A stretch of 64,000 bases of DNA, from assembly GCA_027487735.1 (NCBI GenBank), contig JAIYDA010000066.1:16204-80203 (forward strand). The letters run 5' to 3'. This DNA is from Planctomycetaceae bacterium (GTDB lineage: Bacteria; Planctomycetota; Phycisphaerae; Phycisphaerales; UBA1924). The stretch's first letter is position 1. Every line of letters begins with the position of its first letter. The translations under genes were made by a program, and so were the position numbers. The notes under the pieces are model-generated. The model saw nothing but the letters and a program-made list of their open reading frames with translations, was not told the DNA's origin and ran no database searches. This document shows positions 36,901 through 44,044 of this stretch, piece after piece.

Positions 36901-38875
36901 CTTCATCCTGCTGTCGCCACTCACCGGGGTGACGGGCGGCACGGCCCGCGGCGAGTATGCCATCAGCGTGGTGGGCCCGCGGCCTGCGGACCCGGTGGAC
37001 CCGACCGACCCGTCGGAAGTGGACTTTAACAACCCCACGCGGATTCTGCTGGGTGAGCGCACGGGCCAGGGCAGCAGCGTGGGCAACGTGCTGAATGGTC
37101 AGACCAGCGAGATCAACCCCGCGAACGACCGCGACCTCTACAGCTTCGTCGCGGGCGGCACCGGGCGTGCGTTCGTGCGTGTGTGGCTGCCCCAGGGTTC
37201 GCTGCTCGATGCGGCGATCACGGTGTTCCGTCGCAATGAGAACGGAACGCGGACGCAGGTTGCGTTTGATGCCGATGGCATCTCGGGCAGCACGGCGTAT
37301 GCGACGTTTGGCGCACGGGCGGGCGAGACGTACCTCGTGCTCGTGGATGGCCTGGGCGACGCGACTGGGTCGTACGTCGTCGAGGTGCAGTCGGCGACGC
37401 AGATCAATCGCCTTGTGTACCCCGAGGGCTTCACGAGCGACTCGGTGTTTGAGTATGTGCCCATCGTGAACCCCAACCCCTTCCCGATTGCGTACACGGT
37501 GCGCCTGCGGTATGAGGCGGGCGTCTTTGAGACGGTGTTCGCCGAGCGGACGATCGCGGCGAACGCACGCGATGGCGTGGCGATCAACCAGGGCACGCAG
37601 CGCGAGGCTGGCGTGGTGGCGGGCGTTGGGTATTCGATCCTGATCGACTGGACGGTGCCCGAGACGAACCCGATCACCGGGCTGGCGATTGACCCTGCGA
37701 GCGTGCAGCCGCTGGGCGCGACGCTGAGCCACTATGACTTTGGCAGCAGCACGGGCGATGCGTTTACGAGCACGGTGAGCCCGACGTGGACGTTTGCCCG
37801 CGTCGAGCGCGATCCGGGCGCGGTGCTGGACTTCTTGCTGTACTACAACCCGCAGAGCTACCCCGTGGAGACGACGCTGCGTGCGTTCTTCGGCGATGGG
37901 ACGAGCATCACGCTCGAGCCTCGCGTCGTCGAGGGCGGGCGGCGCGGCGGGTTCAGCATCAACGACCTGCAGCAGCTTGGTCGCGGCGTGTTTGGCGTGA
38001 CGCTGACGGCGGTGCCACAACCAACGGTGGCGGCCTCGCTGCTCTTCGCCGAGCCGTTCGAGGGCATCGTGGCGAGCCTGACGCACTACAGCATCTCGAG
38101 CACGAACACGAATGCGTTCGCGGTGCTGGGCGATGCGGCTGGCGGGGCGCGTGCTGGTGCGGTGAACCGCTTCCAGCAGGGCTCGGGCATCAGCAGCGAG
38201 ATCACGTTCTTTAACCCCACGGGCACGAACGCGACGGTGACGCTGACGGGCGCGTATCAGCGTGCGATCCTGCCTGAGTTCAGCCGGACGCTGGACGTGG
38301 GCCCGGGCCGCACGGTTCGGCTCACTGGGGCACAACTGGGCCTGCTGAGCAACCAGCCCGTGGGCCTGCGCTACACCTCGACGAACAACGTTGCGGTGGT
38401 GTCGCAGACGATCACGCTGGGCGATGCGGATGCGTCGACGCAGATCACGGCGGCGGGCACGCGGTTCTTGTTTGGCGATGCGTACATCAACGCGAACACC
38501 GCGGGTCGCAACTTCTTTGAGACGCTGAGCTTCTACAACCCCACGAACGTGACCAACAGCGTGTCGGTCAACCTGTTCTTCTTCAACCGCGAGAATCGGC
38601 CTGAGCTGGGGAACGCCAACCCCGCGCGGCGGACGATCACCATCAACCTGCCGGCACGCGGCTTTGGCGAGCTGAAGCTGCATGAGGCGGCGGAGGTCAT
38701 CAACAATCGCGGCGCGGGCAACAGCCCGGACATCTGGTTCGGCATCGAGACTGTGGCGGCGCAGCCCTTCACGGTGACGATGACGCACTACGACCTGGTG
38801 CTGGGTGGCGGCTGGGGCGCGGTGGGCGTGCCGGTTGGGCTGACGACGCCTCTCAATCAGATCACGTTCAACTAA
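30992..38875 (+). CDS. Giant modular surface protein with LExRxLL-type N terminus
   Basis: A 2,627-residue, acidic, Thr/Asn/Gly-rich protein. The basic N terminus leads to LERLEERKLL (residues 47-56), matching the LEPR-XLL-type motif that opens many very large exported planctomycete proteins; no ordinary signal peptide is evident. Next come pre-peptidase-C-terminal-like beta modules (GxxYFLVVSSxGLxPGSYSLRV, TYFVIVDG), a propeller-like stretch with FVGGSF, YIGGDY and FIGGSF repeats (about 570-1030), then at least six more PPC-like modules with DTDLFxF/YxF signatures. The last 480 residues hold four modules of the form FYNPT...VTLTL. ATG 30992 has GGAG at 6 nt. No LPXTG, PEP-CTERM or dockerin-like tail is seen. 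A role in cell surface, adhesion or matrix is inferred. Confidence 0.85.
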   Translation: MQSKDLRSILSRGASFVRSTSPRQSRSLQLASRVGRALGVSRFGTELERLEERKLLDGSFDNPLLLPAPNGQGVIVQAGDITPATPTTNNDTYRFTSPTTGFISVLADTANQNPVSNLNTQVQVFNNARQLIASGTTNGVLTSGATRDGWAGFVATAGEQYFLVVSSEGLAPGSYSLRVRTANQTFSMGGEQPDELGVGREIGSPAPDLGAFPPVLPQAILGQLGGTGVIANRERQDEILYRWTVPAGSAYDSLTTINAQSTVTNVQRRLDTRLDIYNAQGQLVASDSDTGRINDAFVALRTRPGQQYFIRVRSDEILNNNVELATGTFFLVVDASAQNLPIDDMTRRGTDAGSFLGFAAPSVAPNPPAPNPVFQTNAYSFVSQGSGLAIIVARPRGNAPVSDPALRLYDEAGALIDFRDNSVGLAPQLSVNLEGGKRYFVIVDGFASQNQTLYSLFIEANHTFQTGVLDDHINTPSGVVNADLRRQANLATALPWDGPAYATIEARDAALAGTGTLVPALDALQAGFRIERDRGLRYIATGEGRIEAGADNDLFTFTAPADMLNVHTGNNDDAGTALFVGGSFDVGNPNSTFDVFSPGLVTFDAGDYWPVGPQFATQQVDWGFADNPLTPGLNGVRVHALEAFSMNLGDGLRSYLFVGGDFRLTLPAGNGQPVVMDNFAVWAFNPAANARRYEWQQFGGADGPVFAFQQWEPEVAGGGQPVNELYIGGDYQNIFTVGAGGGVAANSLALIDEDGGFSAVGNGVNGAVRALEVYEPVALVVPPGGGAPQPQTQEERLFIGGSFTNLGPRGTPAQGQFTGLVSMLPNFTFERTGNGPTNVPAVNGTVFALQRHTPAAATAAIDARLIVGGAFTAMDGIPIDNLGVFWNSLELAEEFAGQGLNGPVSALTVWDLPNINNIPDTDAGFTPKIVIGGDFTSNGVENLIFGDLDETSESDFFAPVSWLGSDAPVRSLTTLVDAQEPGVHDEQLISGSPQEVLYIGGEFTEMTFQGAFGPVTIDALGVVQLSAFNTGGADFFAFTQPDGGVSNRAGNNAAVGVFALGAYDDGNAFRWDRHDRPRTRVAMTINPAFGSFINARVRVYDSNFNIVYSLQRTGSDTIALPNPDPAGSIDYSLSPGGTQIDQQFEGFEVWGGETYYVEVSNLVGNQDAGAQPSGATGRYTISVIVDAGPKDIDGNGSREDVNQTSSSEIANEGRPIQAQQVVTTLATGDAVATRNTAAGFPWPGNDVQAMRINPSTGLSYSKRGDEGLIDTIDDTDLYFFRAEETGFVELRVQTVGFIDQYAEIYGGAPTVEATKQVSSRLNAAMRVFNNDLEQIAFVDDVTTVGGVPTQYVGVLNGAAAFAEFRREDPRVVVPVVAGQVYFFQVESGQRWVDGTLPLPPDATDPNNPQRRVAAPEREVDWRDATGGYRIYVNQVGQLASDFENGVFKKDDYPDVPGQGTVVPFDAQARASFSGVVDDTPTKPSDVDITQLLLPTSGQYDITIRVTSGDLVVGAALFELNGQNFANITAAGSGVYRATFNAAAGDLLQLVIGGLGTTEGSYSVSITGVPVTDDHANLNKWVNATTLIPADFRGRIEGAGSIESLYDTDVFKFDFEAFQRATVTVRSLSPTLVPRVTVYEMSETSTGEVILLRIGTGVGSRNAQGLVQPAVALASLQPERIVEQPNPADNRSYPFYYVVVEGANQRQDFGSYELEVAYVATDDHPDGDTNNDNVFDTGEYADATEIELDAFEGTAVQGGTLERVGDSDLFKFTASGTGQATITLNRNASNVRARLSVLDQNAAVLATSSMADNGVTTLTLNFNVTRGQELFLVVDSIAPNANTTRTGAYTLSFVAPVGDDHPNATEWNIATPITLSPSTGSGGIGEATVGAVGNPRISPDADTDLFSFSTILAGNQTITVTPVSSLLGDVALRMQIFISTDLTTPIGTVDATSINTPLTFTVNGAPVGTTYFILLSPLTGVTGGTARGEYAISVVGPRPADPVDPTDPSEVDFNNPTRILLGERTGQGSSVGNVLNGQTSEINPANDRDLYSFVAGGTGRAFVRVWLPQGSLLDAAITVFRRNENGTRTQVAFDADGISGSTAYATFGARAGETYLVLVDGLGDATGSYVVEVQSATQINRLVYPEGFTSDSVFEYVPIVNPNPFPIAYTVRLRYEAGVFETVFAERTIAANARDGVAINQGTQREAGVVAGVGYSILIDWTVPETNPITGLAIDPASVQPLGATLSHYDFGSSTGDAFTSTVSPTWTFARVERDPGAVLDFLLYYNPQSYPVETTLRAFFGDGTSITLEPRVVEGGRRGGFSINDLQQLGRGVFGVTLTAVPQPTVAASLLFAEPFEGIVASLTHYSISSTNTNAFAVLGDAAGGARAGAVNRFQQGSGISSEITFFNPTGTNATVTLTGAYQRAILPEFSRTLDVGPGRTVRLTGAQLGLLSNQPVGLRYTSTNNVAVVSQTITLGDADASTQITAAGTRFLFGDAYINANTAGRNFFETLSFYNPTNVTNSVSVNLFFFNRENRPELGNANPARRTITINLPARGFGELKLHEAAEVINNRGAGNSPDIWFGIETVAAQPFTVTMTHYDLVLGGGWGAVGVPVGLTTPLNQITFN

Positions 38876-38893
38876 AGTGTGAACTAAAGTGTG
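38870..38893 (+). repeat. 12-bp tandem duplication across stop codon
   Basis: AACTAAAGTGTG occurs twice in tandem (38870-38881, 38882-38893), the first copy containing the TAA stop of the giant gene, so the second gives an additional TAA in the same frame. Confidence 0.85.
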
Positions 38894-38980
38894 ATTGGTT
38901 GTGTCGTGACTGGCTGAGTTGGGGCCGGCTGAGTTGGGACTGGCTGGCAACGAAACCGGCCGTCGTTTTTCGGAATCTTG

Positions 38981-39010
38981 ACACCCGCTGGCTGCGATGC
39001 TGGCGGGTGT
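38981..39010 (+). terminator. Terminator of giant surface-protein gene
   Basis: 8-bp ACACCCGC/GCGGGTGT stem extended inward by four further pairs (two wobble), followed by TTTTTCTTTGTTT. Located about 105 bp after the stop. Confidence 0.85.
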
Positions 39011-39022
39011 TTTTCTTTGTTT

Positions 39023-39074
39023 GTCTGGTGTTGTTTGGTCTTGTGCGTCTGGTCTTGTTTGTCTGGTCTTGTTG
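39023..39074. repeat. Degenerate 14-bp GTCTGGT(C/G)TTGTT repeats
   Basis: Copies at 39023-39036, 39047-39060 and 39061-39074 (the last two adjacent) give a G/T-only-like strand just after the terminator and before the amidotransferase promoter. Confidence 0.7.
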
Positions 39075-39162
39075 GTTTGGGCGCACGTGGTCGCACGCAT
39101 GCGCGGCGATGCGGGCGGGCTGGGCGCTTGCCAGCTGGGCGTTTGCGGGCCTGCGAAGTTGC

Positions 39163-39168
39163 TATCCT
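39163..39168 (+). promoter_or_regulatory. Putative -10 box of amidotransferase gene (leaderless type)
   Basis: TATCCT ends exactly 8 nt before ATG 39177; the intervening GTGGCCCT has no ribosome-binding site. Confidence 0.5.
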
Positions 39169-39176
39169 GTGGCCCT

Positions 39177-39926
39177 ATGAGCATCATCATTCTGCAGCAC
39201 AGCACGCACGGACACGCGGGGCGCCTGGGGGCCACGCTTCGCGATCACGGGTTTGACGTGACGACATGCCGGCCCGACTTGCATGGGGTGGGCGGCAAGC
39301 CCGGCGCGCTGGGCGTGCCGAAGGACCTGGACAATGTGCACGGGCTGGTGGTGCTCGGGGGCCCGCAGAACGTGACGGACATCGCGAAGCACGCGTGGAT
39401 GCAGCACGAGGCGGAGCTCATTAAGGCGGCGCACGCGAAGGAGCTGCCTGTGGTGGGCATCTGCCTTGGGTGCCAGCTCATTGGTCATGCCCTGGGGGGC
39501 GAGGTGGCCCCGCGCGAGAAGCCCGCGGTGGGGTTCTATCCCATCAGCGCGACCACGCCCGGGCAGACAGAGACGATCCTCGCGGGCATCACGTGGAACA
39601 ACCAGACGTACTTCTCTTGCGGGCAGGAGGTGAAGACGCTGCCTGCGGGGGCGACGCTGCTGCAGACAAGCAAGCACGCAAAGCACGCGGCCTTCAAGGT
39701 CGGCGTGCGGACGTTTGCCTTCCAATATCACTTTGAGTGCGACCAGCCCCTGATGGAGGCGATTAGCGCGCACAGCAAGGCGGAGATGGGGCAGGCGGGC
39801 GTGACCGAGGGCGAACTGAAGGTGCAGACGGACCAGCACTACGCGAGCTACGCGCGGCTTGCGGATCGGCTGTGCGTGAACATCGCGACGTACTGCTTTC
39901 CGGTGACGAGGAAGCTCAGCGCATGA
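39177..39926 (+). CDS. Class I glutamine amidotransferase
   Basis: A 249-residue stand-alone GATase1 domain of the GMP-synthase-like type. The nucleophile is Cys96 in GICLGCQL, and the partner His lies in FAFQYHFECD (canonical FQFHPE), followed by an acidic residue. The oxyanion strand is VVLGGPQN. Stand-alone members often act on small-molecule gamma-glutamyl compounds or supply ammonia to a partner that is not encoded here. ATG 39177 follows TATCCT at 8 nt; the open frame upstream covers the terminator and repeats and is not coding. The stop overlaps the next gene's start (ATGA), so the two are translationally coupled. Confidence 0.88.
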   Translation: MSIIILQHSTHGHAGRLGATLRDHGFDVTTCRPDLHGVGGKPGALGVPKDLDNVHGLVVLGGPQNVTDIAKHAWMQHEAELIKAAHAKELPVVGICLGCQLIGHALGGEVAPREKPAVGFYPISATTPGQTETILAGITWNNQTYFSCGQEVKTLPAGATLLQTSKHAKHAAFKVGVRTFAFQYHFECDQPLMEAISAHSKAEMGQAGVTEGELKVQTDQHYASYARLADRLCVNIATYCFPVTRKLSA

Positions 39927-41053
39927 GCGTGCGGGCACGCACGAGCTTGCGCGCTGGAAGCGCGGTGAGCGCCACGCTCCTGCGTTTGGCGACGCCCAGC
40001 GATTACGTGCTCCATCGTGATGCGTGCAGCTATGGGTACTTTTTGCTCTCGCCCAACGCGTGGGACCCGGGCACTGGTTCGCTGTGGCGCGTGCTGACGC
40101 TGGGAGCGGAGCGTGCCAAGCCCAAGGCGGTGCTGGTGCACATCTCGCAGGCGGTGCGGAGGGCCTCGGGAAGGTCATCGGCGAGGGCTTTAGCGAGGAA
40201 GGCAGCTCCGCTGGTGGTGGTGTGCAGGCCTGCGGTCAGCGCGAGCGAGGCGGAAGAGGTGCGGGCGCAGCTGGTGCGGATGCTGCGCTTGGATGAGAGC
40301 GCGGAGACGATCGCGGCGTTTCATCGCAAGGACGCGCGGTTTGCGGCGGGCGGACATGGTCGGCTCATGCGCAGCCCAACGCTGTTTGAGGACATCATCA
40401 AGACGGTGACGAGCTGCAACATGCAGTGGCCTGGCACGATGAGCATGAATCGCAAGCTTTGCGAGGTGCTGGGACCCGTGGTGCGGCTTGGGCGGGGCGA
40501 GCGACTGCCCGAGGGGGTCGAGGCGCACGGCTTTCCGAGTGCGAGGCAGGTGGCGGCGGCGCGGGCGAGCACGCTGCGGGCGCGATGCCGCACGGGGTAT
40601 CGCGATGCGCGGATGATCGCCATCGCGAAGCGGTTTGTGCTGCCTGTGGCGAAGGGCGGGCTGGACGCGGCGAAGCTGGAAGACCCCGCAACGCCCGACG
40701 ACGTGGTGATGGAGATGCTGCTGGAGCTACCCGGCATTGGGCCTTATGCGGCGGCGAACATCATGCAGTTGCTGGGGCGATATCACCGGTTGCCCCTGGA
40801 TAGTGAGAGCGTGCGGCATGGGCGGATGGTGCTGGGGATGCGCGGGAGCAGCGCGCAGGTGATGCGGCGCGTCAAGGCGCACTTTGGGCCCTTTGGCGAG
40901 CACGCATTTCGCAGCTACTGGTTTGAGCTGCGGGAGTTTTATGAGTCGGTGCATGGGCCGGCGCACTTGTGGGCGAAGGAGACGACGGGGAAGCTGTTTA
41001 CGGCTGCGCTGCTGAAAAAGAAGGCGGGGGAAAGGGCGAAACGGGGCACGTGA
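39923..41053 (+). CDS. HhH-GPD DNA glycosylase (AlkA/OGG-like)
   Basis: A 376-residue DNA glycosylase of the helix-hairpin-helix GPD superfamily, which removes damaged bases in base-excision repair. The N-terminal about 150 residues form a TBP-like/OGG N domain. The C-terminal HhH motif is LLELPGIGPYAAANIMQLLG, and the catalytic Asp is expected in RLPLDSESVRH. No iron-sulfur Cys cluster is seen after the HhH. Substrate (alkylated purines versus 8-oxoguanine) cannot be resolved; there is no obvious lysine before the Asp as required for bifunctional OGG. The start ATG overlaps the amidotransferase stop in an ATGA, giving a two-gene operon. Confidence 0.85.
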   Translation: MSVRARTSLRAGSAVSATLLRLATPSDYVLHRDACSYGYFLLSPNAWDPGTGSLWRVLTLGAERAKPKAVLVHISQAVRRASGRSSARALARKAAPLVVVCRPAVSASEAEEVRAQLVRMLRLDESAETIAAFHRKDARFAAGGHGRLMRSPTLFEDIIKTVTSCNMQWPGTMSMNRKLCEVLGPVVRLGRGERLPEGVEAHGFPSARQVAAARASTLRARCRTGYRDARMIAIAKRFVLPVAKGGLDAAKLEDPATPDDVVMEMLLELPGIGPYAAANIMQLLGRYHRLPLDSESVRHGRMVLGMRGSSAQVMRRVKAHFGPFGEHAFRSYWFELREFYESVHGPAHLWAKETTGKLFTAALLKKKAGERAKRGT

Positions 41054-41138
41054 AGGGGTGGGTGCGTCGCGGGGAGGTTGTGTTCGCGCGTCGCATCCTG
41101 CTGCATGGTGGGAGCGAACTTGGGGGTGGGGCCGGACG

Positions 41139-41144
41139 TATGGT
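41139..41144 (+). promoter_or_regulatory. Putative -10 box of msrB
   Basis: TATGGT ends 9 nt before ATG 41154; no Shine-Dalgarno sequence lies between. Confidence 0.35.
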
Positions 41145-41153
41145 GTTTATCTC

Positions 41154-41909
41154 ATGAACATGCAAATGACTATCGGTGCTGGGCGCGGGCTGGCGTTGGC
41201 GTGCGCTGTGGGTTTGTTTGGGGCTGCTTTTGGGCTCGGCGCGTGCTCGCCTGGGTCGAATCCTGCTGAGGAAAAGTCGGCAGCTGCGAACACGACCGCG
41301 ATGCACGCTGATGCGACGAACGCGACCGCGCCCGCAGCAGCCGCGGCGAGCAACGCAACGCCTGTTGCGGCATCTGCCACCGCGAGTACGACCACCAGCG
41401 AGAAACCCGCCATGAACACGCCTGATGCACCCAAGACAACGCCCGTTGCGATGAACAAGACCAAGGACGAGTGGCTGAAGCAGCTTGGGCCCGCGAAGTA
41501 CCGCATTCTGCGCGAGGCGGGGACGGAGCGGGCGTTCTCGCACGAGTTCTGGAAAAAGGAACCCAGCGATGGGAGCTATCGGTGCGCGGGGTGCGGCACG
41601 AAGCTGTTTGAGGGCACTTCAAAGTTTGTGAGCGAGTGCGGTTGGCCCGCGTTTGACAAGGCGGTGCCGGGCACGATCAAGTATGTCGAAGATCGCACGT
41701 ATGGCATGGTGCGGACCGAGGTGCGGTGCACGGCGTGCGATGGGCACCTTGGGCACGTGTTTGACGATGGGCCCACGGACACTGGGCAGCGTTACTGCAT
41801 CAACGGGCTTTCGATCGACTACGCCGAGAAGTCTCCGCAAGCGGAGACGCCTGCTGCCTCGCCCCAGCCGGCTTCTCCCCAGCCAGCTTCTCCCAAGCCG
41901 GCACCGTGA
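41154..41909 (+). CDS. msrB: Exported lipoprotein methionine-R-sulfoxide reductase MsrB
   Basis: A 251-residue protein with a lipoprotein signal peptide (lipobox LGAC near residue 31) and a roughly 70-residue Ala/Thr-rich linker. The MsrB domain begins at KDEWLKQLGPAKYRILREAGTE. Zinc ligands are CAGC and CTACDGHLGH. The catalytic Cys lies in RYCINGLS, and the substrate-pocket element is SECGWPAF. It reduces methionine-R-sulfoxide in proteins; lipid anchoring implies repair of envelope proteins. The C terminus is a low-complexity PQPASPQPASPKP tail. Its last 110 bp overlap, on the opposite strand, the 3' end of the NAD(P)HX epimerase gene. ATG 41154 precedes the signal peptide directly. Confidence 0.93.
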   Translation: MNMQMTIGAGRGLALACAVGLFGAAFGLGACSPGSNPAEEKSAAANTTAMHADATNATAPAAAAASNATPVAASATASTTTSEKPAMNTPDAPKTTPVAMNKTKDEWLKQLGPAKYRILREAGTERAFSHEFWKKEPSDGSYRCAGCGTKLFEGTSKFVSECGWPAFDKAVPGTIKYVEDRTYGMVRTEVRCTACDGHLGHVFDDGPTDTGQRYCINGLSIDYAEKSPQAETPAASPQPASPQPASPKPAP

Positions 41910-42657
41910 GGGCCCCCGCTGCTTGCAGCATGGAGTCGTATCGCTCTTGCGGCGCGACGGGCAGCGGCGCGACAACAACGCGCCCGCAGAAGGGCTTGGC
42001 GTGCGGCACGAGCGTGCAGGGCTTGCGGGCAGTGAGGCAAAGGGTGACGTCGGCGTGGATGCAGATGCCTCCGAGGGCCTCGCCTGTATCGCCTTGCATG
42101 CCGCTCGGGACGTCGACGGCGAGCACGCGCGGCGATGAGTTGCCTCGTGCCGCCTTTGGCTGATGCTTGCGCGATTGCGCGAGGAGCTTGCAAGCGGCGA
42201 GGGCGTTGCCTTGAAGCGGACGATGCAGGCCTGCACCAAACATGGCATCGATGACCAGTGGCACGGCGAGCAGCTCCTGCTTGCAGCGTGACCAGGGTTG
42301 CACCGCGACGCCCGCGAGCTTTGCACGACGAAGCTGCTGGCGGCAGAGGGGCGAGCACGCGCTCGCGGGGGCGATGCGGCAGAGCAGTACACGCTCGCCC
42401 GCGACGCTGAGCAGGCGTGCGGCGACGGCACCATCGCCGCCGTTGTTGCCTGGGCCTGCGAGGACGATGACGGAGTATGCGGAGGCTGCGGTGCGCTGCG
42501 TGCGGCGCGCTCGCAGCATCGCGCGGGCTTGCTGGGCGACGAGGATGCCCGCGTGCTCCATGAGGAGCTCGATGGGCAGGCCCAGGGTGCGGGTGCAGGC
42601 GTTGTCGAAGGCTTGGACGCCGCGAACGGGCAGCAGAAGCTCGGAGCGTGGGCTCAC
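41800..42657 (-). CDS. nnrE: NAD(P)H-hydrate epimerase (YjeF_N/NnrE)
   Basis: A 285-residue YjeF N-domain protein that epimerises R- and S-NAD(P)HX so a dehydratase can repair damaged cofactors. Motifs: LMEHAGILVAQQA, VLAGPGNNGGDGAVAARLL, VIDAMFGAGLHRPLQG with the catalytic Asp, and VDVPSGMQGDTGEALG. The usual YjeF_C dehydratase partner is not fused. It starts at GTG 42657, overlapping the TGA of the thioredoxin-like gene as GTGA, so it is translationally coupled to it. Longer readings of this frame are antisense to that gene and unsupported. The C-terminal about 37 residues are low-complexity and antisense to the msrB 3' end, which may mean a lost upstream stop codon. Confidence 0.85.
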   Translation of the reverse strand: MSPRSELLLPVRGVQAFDNACTRTLGLPIELLMEHAGILVAQQARAMLRARRTQRTAASAYSVIVLAGPGNNGGDGAVAARLLSVAGERVLLCRIAPASACSPLCRQQLRRAKLAGVAVQPWSRCKQELLAVPLVIDAMFGAGLHRPLQGNALAACKLLAQSRKHQPKAARGNSSPRVLAVDVPSGMQGDTGEALGGICIHADVTLCLTARKPCTLVPHAKPFCGRVVVAPLPVAPQERYDSMLQAAGALTVPAWEKLAGEKPAGARQQASPLAETSRRSRSKAR

Positions 42658-43988
42658 GGGGTGCCTGCCTGCGGTGCGGGCGGATTGGCCTGCTTTGGCT
42701 TGGCGAGGTCTGGATGAGCTTGTTCTGGTGCGGCTTGCAAGCCTGCGAGCTGTCGCTGCATCGCTTGGGCCTGCATCTCCTGCGAAGGATCGGGGTCGAG
42801 CGCGAGGGCAGCGGTGATGAGCTGGCTTGCGGCGTCGAGCTGCTTGAGCCGCATGCGGACGCCTGCGAGCGTGAGTGCGTCGCGAGCGCTCGCGACGACG
42901 ACGAGGGGCTCGCCCAGCTTGATGGCGGCGTCGCGCTCTTGAGTGCTGCGTTCGGGGCGGGTCGCGTCGGCGATGATGGACTCGCCCAGGGCAGCGAGGC
43001 GCGAGGCGAGGTCGGTGCGCTGCGCGATGGTCTCGCTGCCAGCTGCGGAATCTTGCACGGGGGTGTCGAGCAGGGCCTCGGCAAAGCCTGCGAGCAGTTC
43101 GAGGCGTTGGGCGCGGGCGAAGCCTGTGAGCGTGGTTGCTTCGTTGAGGGTGCCCTCGATGAACGTGAGGGCCTCGCTTGCCTTGCCGCGCGTGAGCATG
43201 AGGCGGGCCTTTGTGACGCCGCTGCTTGCAAACATTTGTGGGTCGCGATCGAAGATGTTGCCTGCGATGGCGATGGCGTCGTCCCAGTGTTCTTCGCGGG
43301 TGGCGATTTGCAGGCGGGTTGCGTCCTTCATGCCTCCGGCGTGGGCCTCGCGGGTGCGCTGGAGGCGATCGAACGCGGCGTCTTTGTCGAAGGTGCCCGC
43401 GAGAAGCTGGGCGAGTGCTTCGTCCATGCCCATCATGGGGTGCCCGACCCACGCGACCTTGCCCGCGTCGTCGACAAGGAACACGGTGGGAATGCTGACT
43501 TGACGCGCGGCACGCATCCAGGCACGCTCGAAGACTCCGGTTTCGTCCCAGGCGATGTCGTAGGCGATGCGGTCTTCACGCGTGCGGACGTAGTCGCGGA
43601 CGCGGGATTCGAAGGATGCTTGGCCTTCGCGCAGCGGGAATCGCTGCTCCCACGTTGCGACGCCCAGCACGCGGATGCGATCGCCATAGGCGCGGGCGAC
43701 GCGAGAGAGGTGCGGGAGCGTTCGCTCGCAGGGGAGGCACCAGGTGGCCCATGCGTCGACGACGTGGACAACGCCTGGCTCGAGGGCGGCTTGGGGCGAG
43801 CCCTTGATCCAGCTGAGGCCTGCGATGCTGGGGGCGAGGTCGCCTGGCAGGAGAAGAGAGGGGTCGGCCTCGGCTGGCTCGCTCGCGGCTTGGTCGGGCT
43901 GGGCACTGGCGACCGGCAAGACAGCAAGCGCGGCGGCGAGGCAGGCGAGGGCGTGAGCAAAGACGGAGCGGCGGGGAGAAAGGGGCAT
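42654..43988 (-). CDS. TlpA-like thioredoxin-fold protein with helical C-terminal domain
   Basis: A 444-residue exported protein. A signal peptide (residues 1-29, ASAQ) precedes a TlpA/ResA-like thioredoxin domain with active site WCLPC (Cys84, Cys87), the cis-Pro region SIPTVFLVDDAGKVAWVG and a typical insert. Residues 215-420 form an Ala/Leu-rich all-helical region that looks TPR-like, and the tail is Pro/Ala/Gln-rich. It probably handles disulfide reduction or cytochrome/redox protein maturation outside the cytoplasmic membrane; the helical domain may bind a partner. It is the first gene of a coupled pair with nnrE (GTGA overlap) and faces the reductase gene msrB beyond it. Confidence 0.87.
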   Translation of the reverse strand: MPLSPRRSVFAHALACLAAALAVLPVASAQPDQAASEPAEADPSLLLPGDLAPSIAGLSWIKGSPQAALEPGVVHVVDAWATWCLPCERTLPHLSRVARAYGDRIRVLGVATWEQRFPLREGQASFESRVRDYVRTREDRIAYDIAWDETGVFERAWMRAARQVSIPTVFLVDDAGKVAWVGHPMMGMDEALAQLLAGTFDKDAAFDRLQRTREAHAGGMKDATRLQIATREEHWDDAIAIAGNIFDRDPQMFASSGVTKARLMLTRGKASEALTFIEGTLNEATTLTGFARAQRLELLAGFAEALLDTPVQDSAAGSETIAQRTDLASRLAALGESIIADATRPERSTQERDAAIKLGEPLVVVASARDALTLAGVRMRLKQLDAASQLITAALALDPDPSQEMQAQAMQRQLAGLQAAPEQAHPDLAKPKQANPPAPQAGTP

Positions 43989-44044
43989 TGCGGGAAATAG
44001 TATCGTTCGCAGCGTGGGGCTGGTGGTGCGGCGGAAGCGCCGTA

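Noticed and set aside
30968..39235. Uninterrupted 2,755-codon open frame antisense to the giant surface-protein gene
   Set aside because: It mirrors the sense gene in register and is Arg/His/Val-rich with no domain, signal or ribosome-binding site. High-GC codon choice removes TTA, CTA and TCA from the sense frame, so antisense stops are absent by bias.
42658..43452. N-terminal extension of the nnrE frame, antisense to the thioredoxin-like gene
   Set aside because: Arg/Pro/His-rich shadow sequence; the YjeF homology begins after the GTGA overlap at 42654-42657, which gives a natural coupled start.
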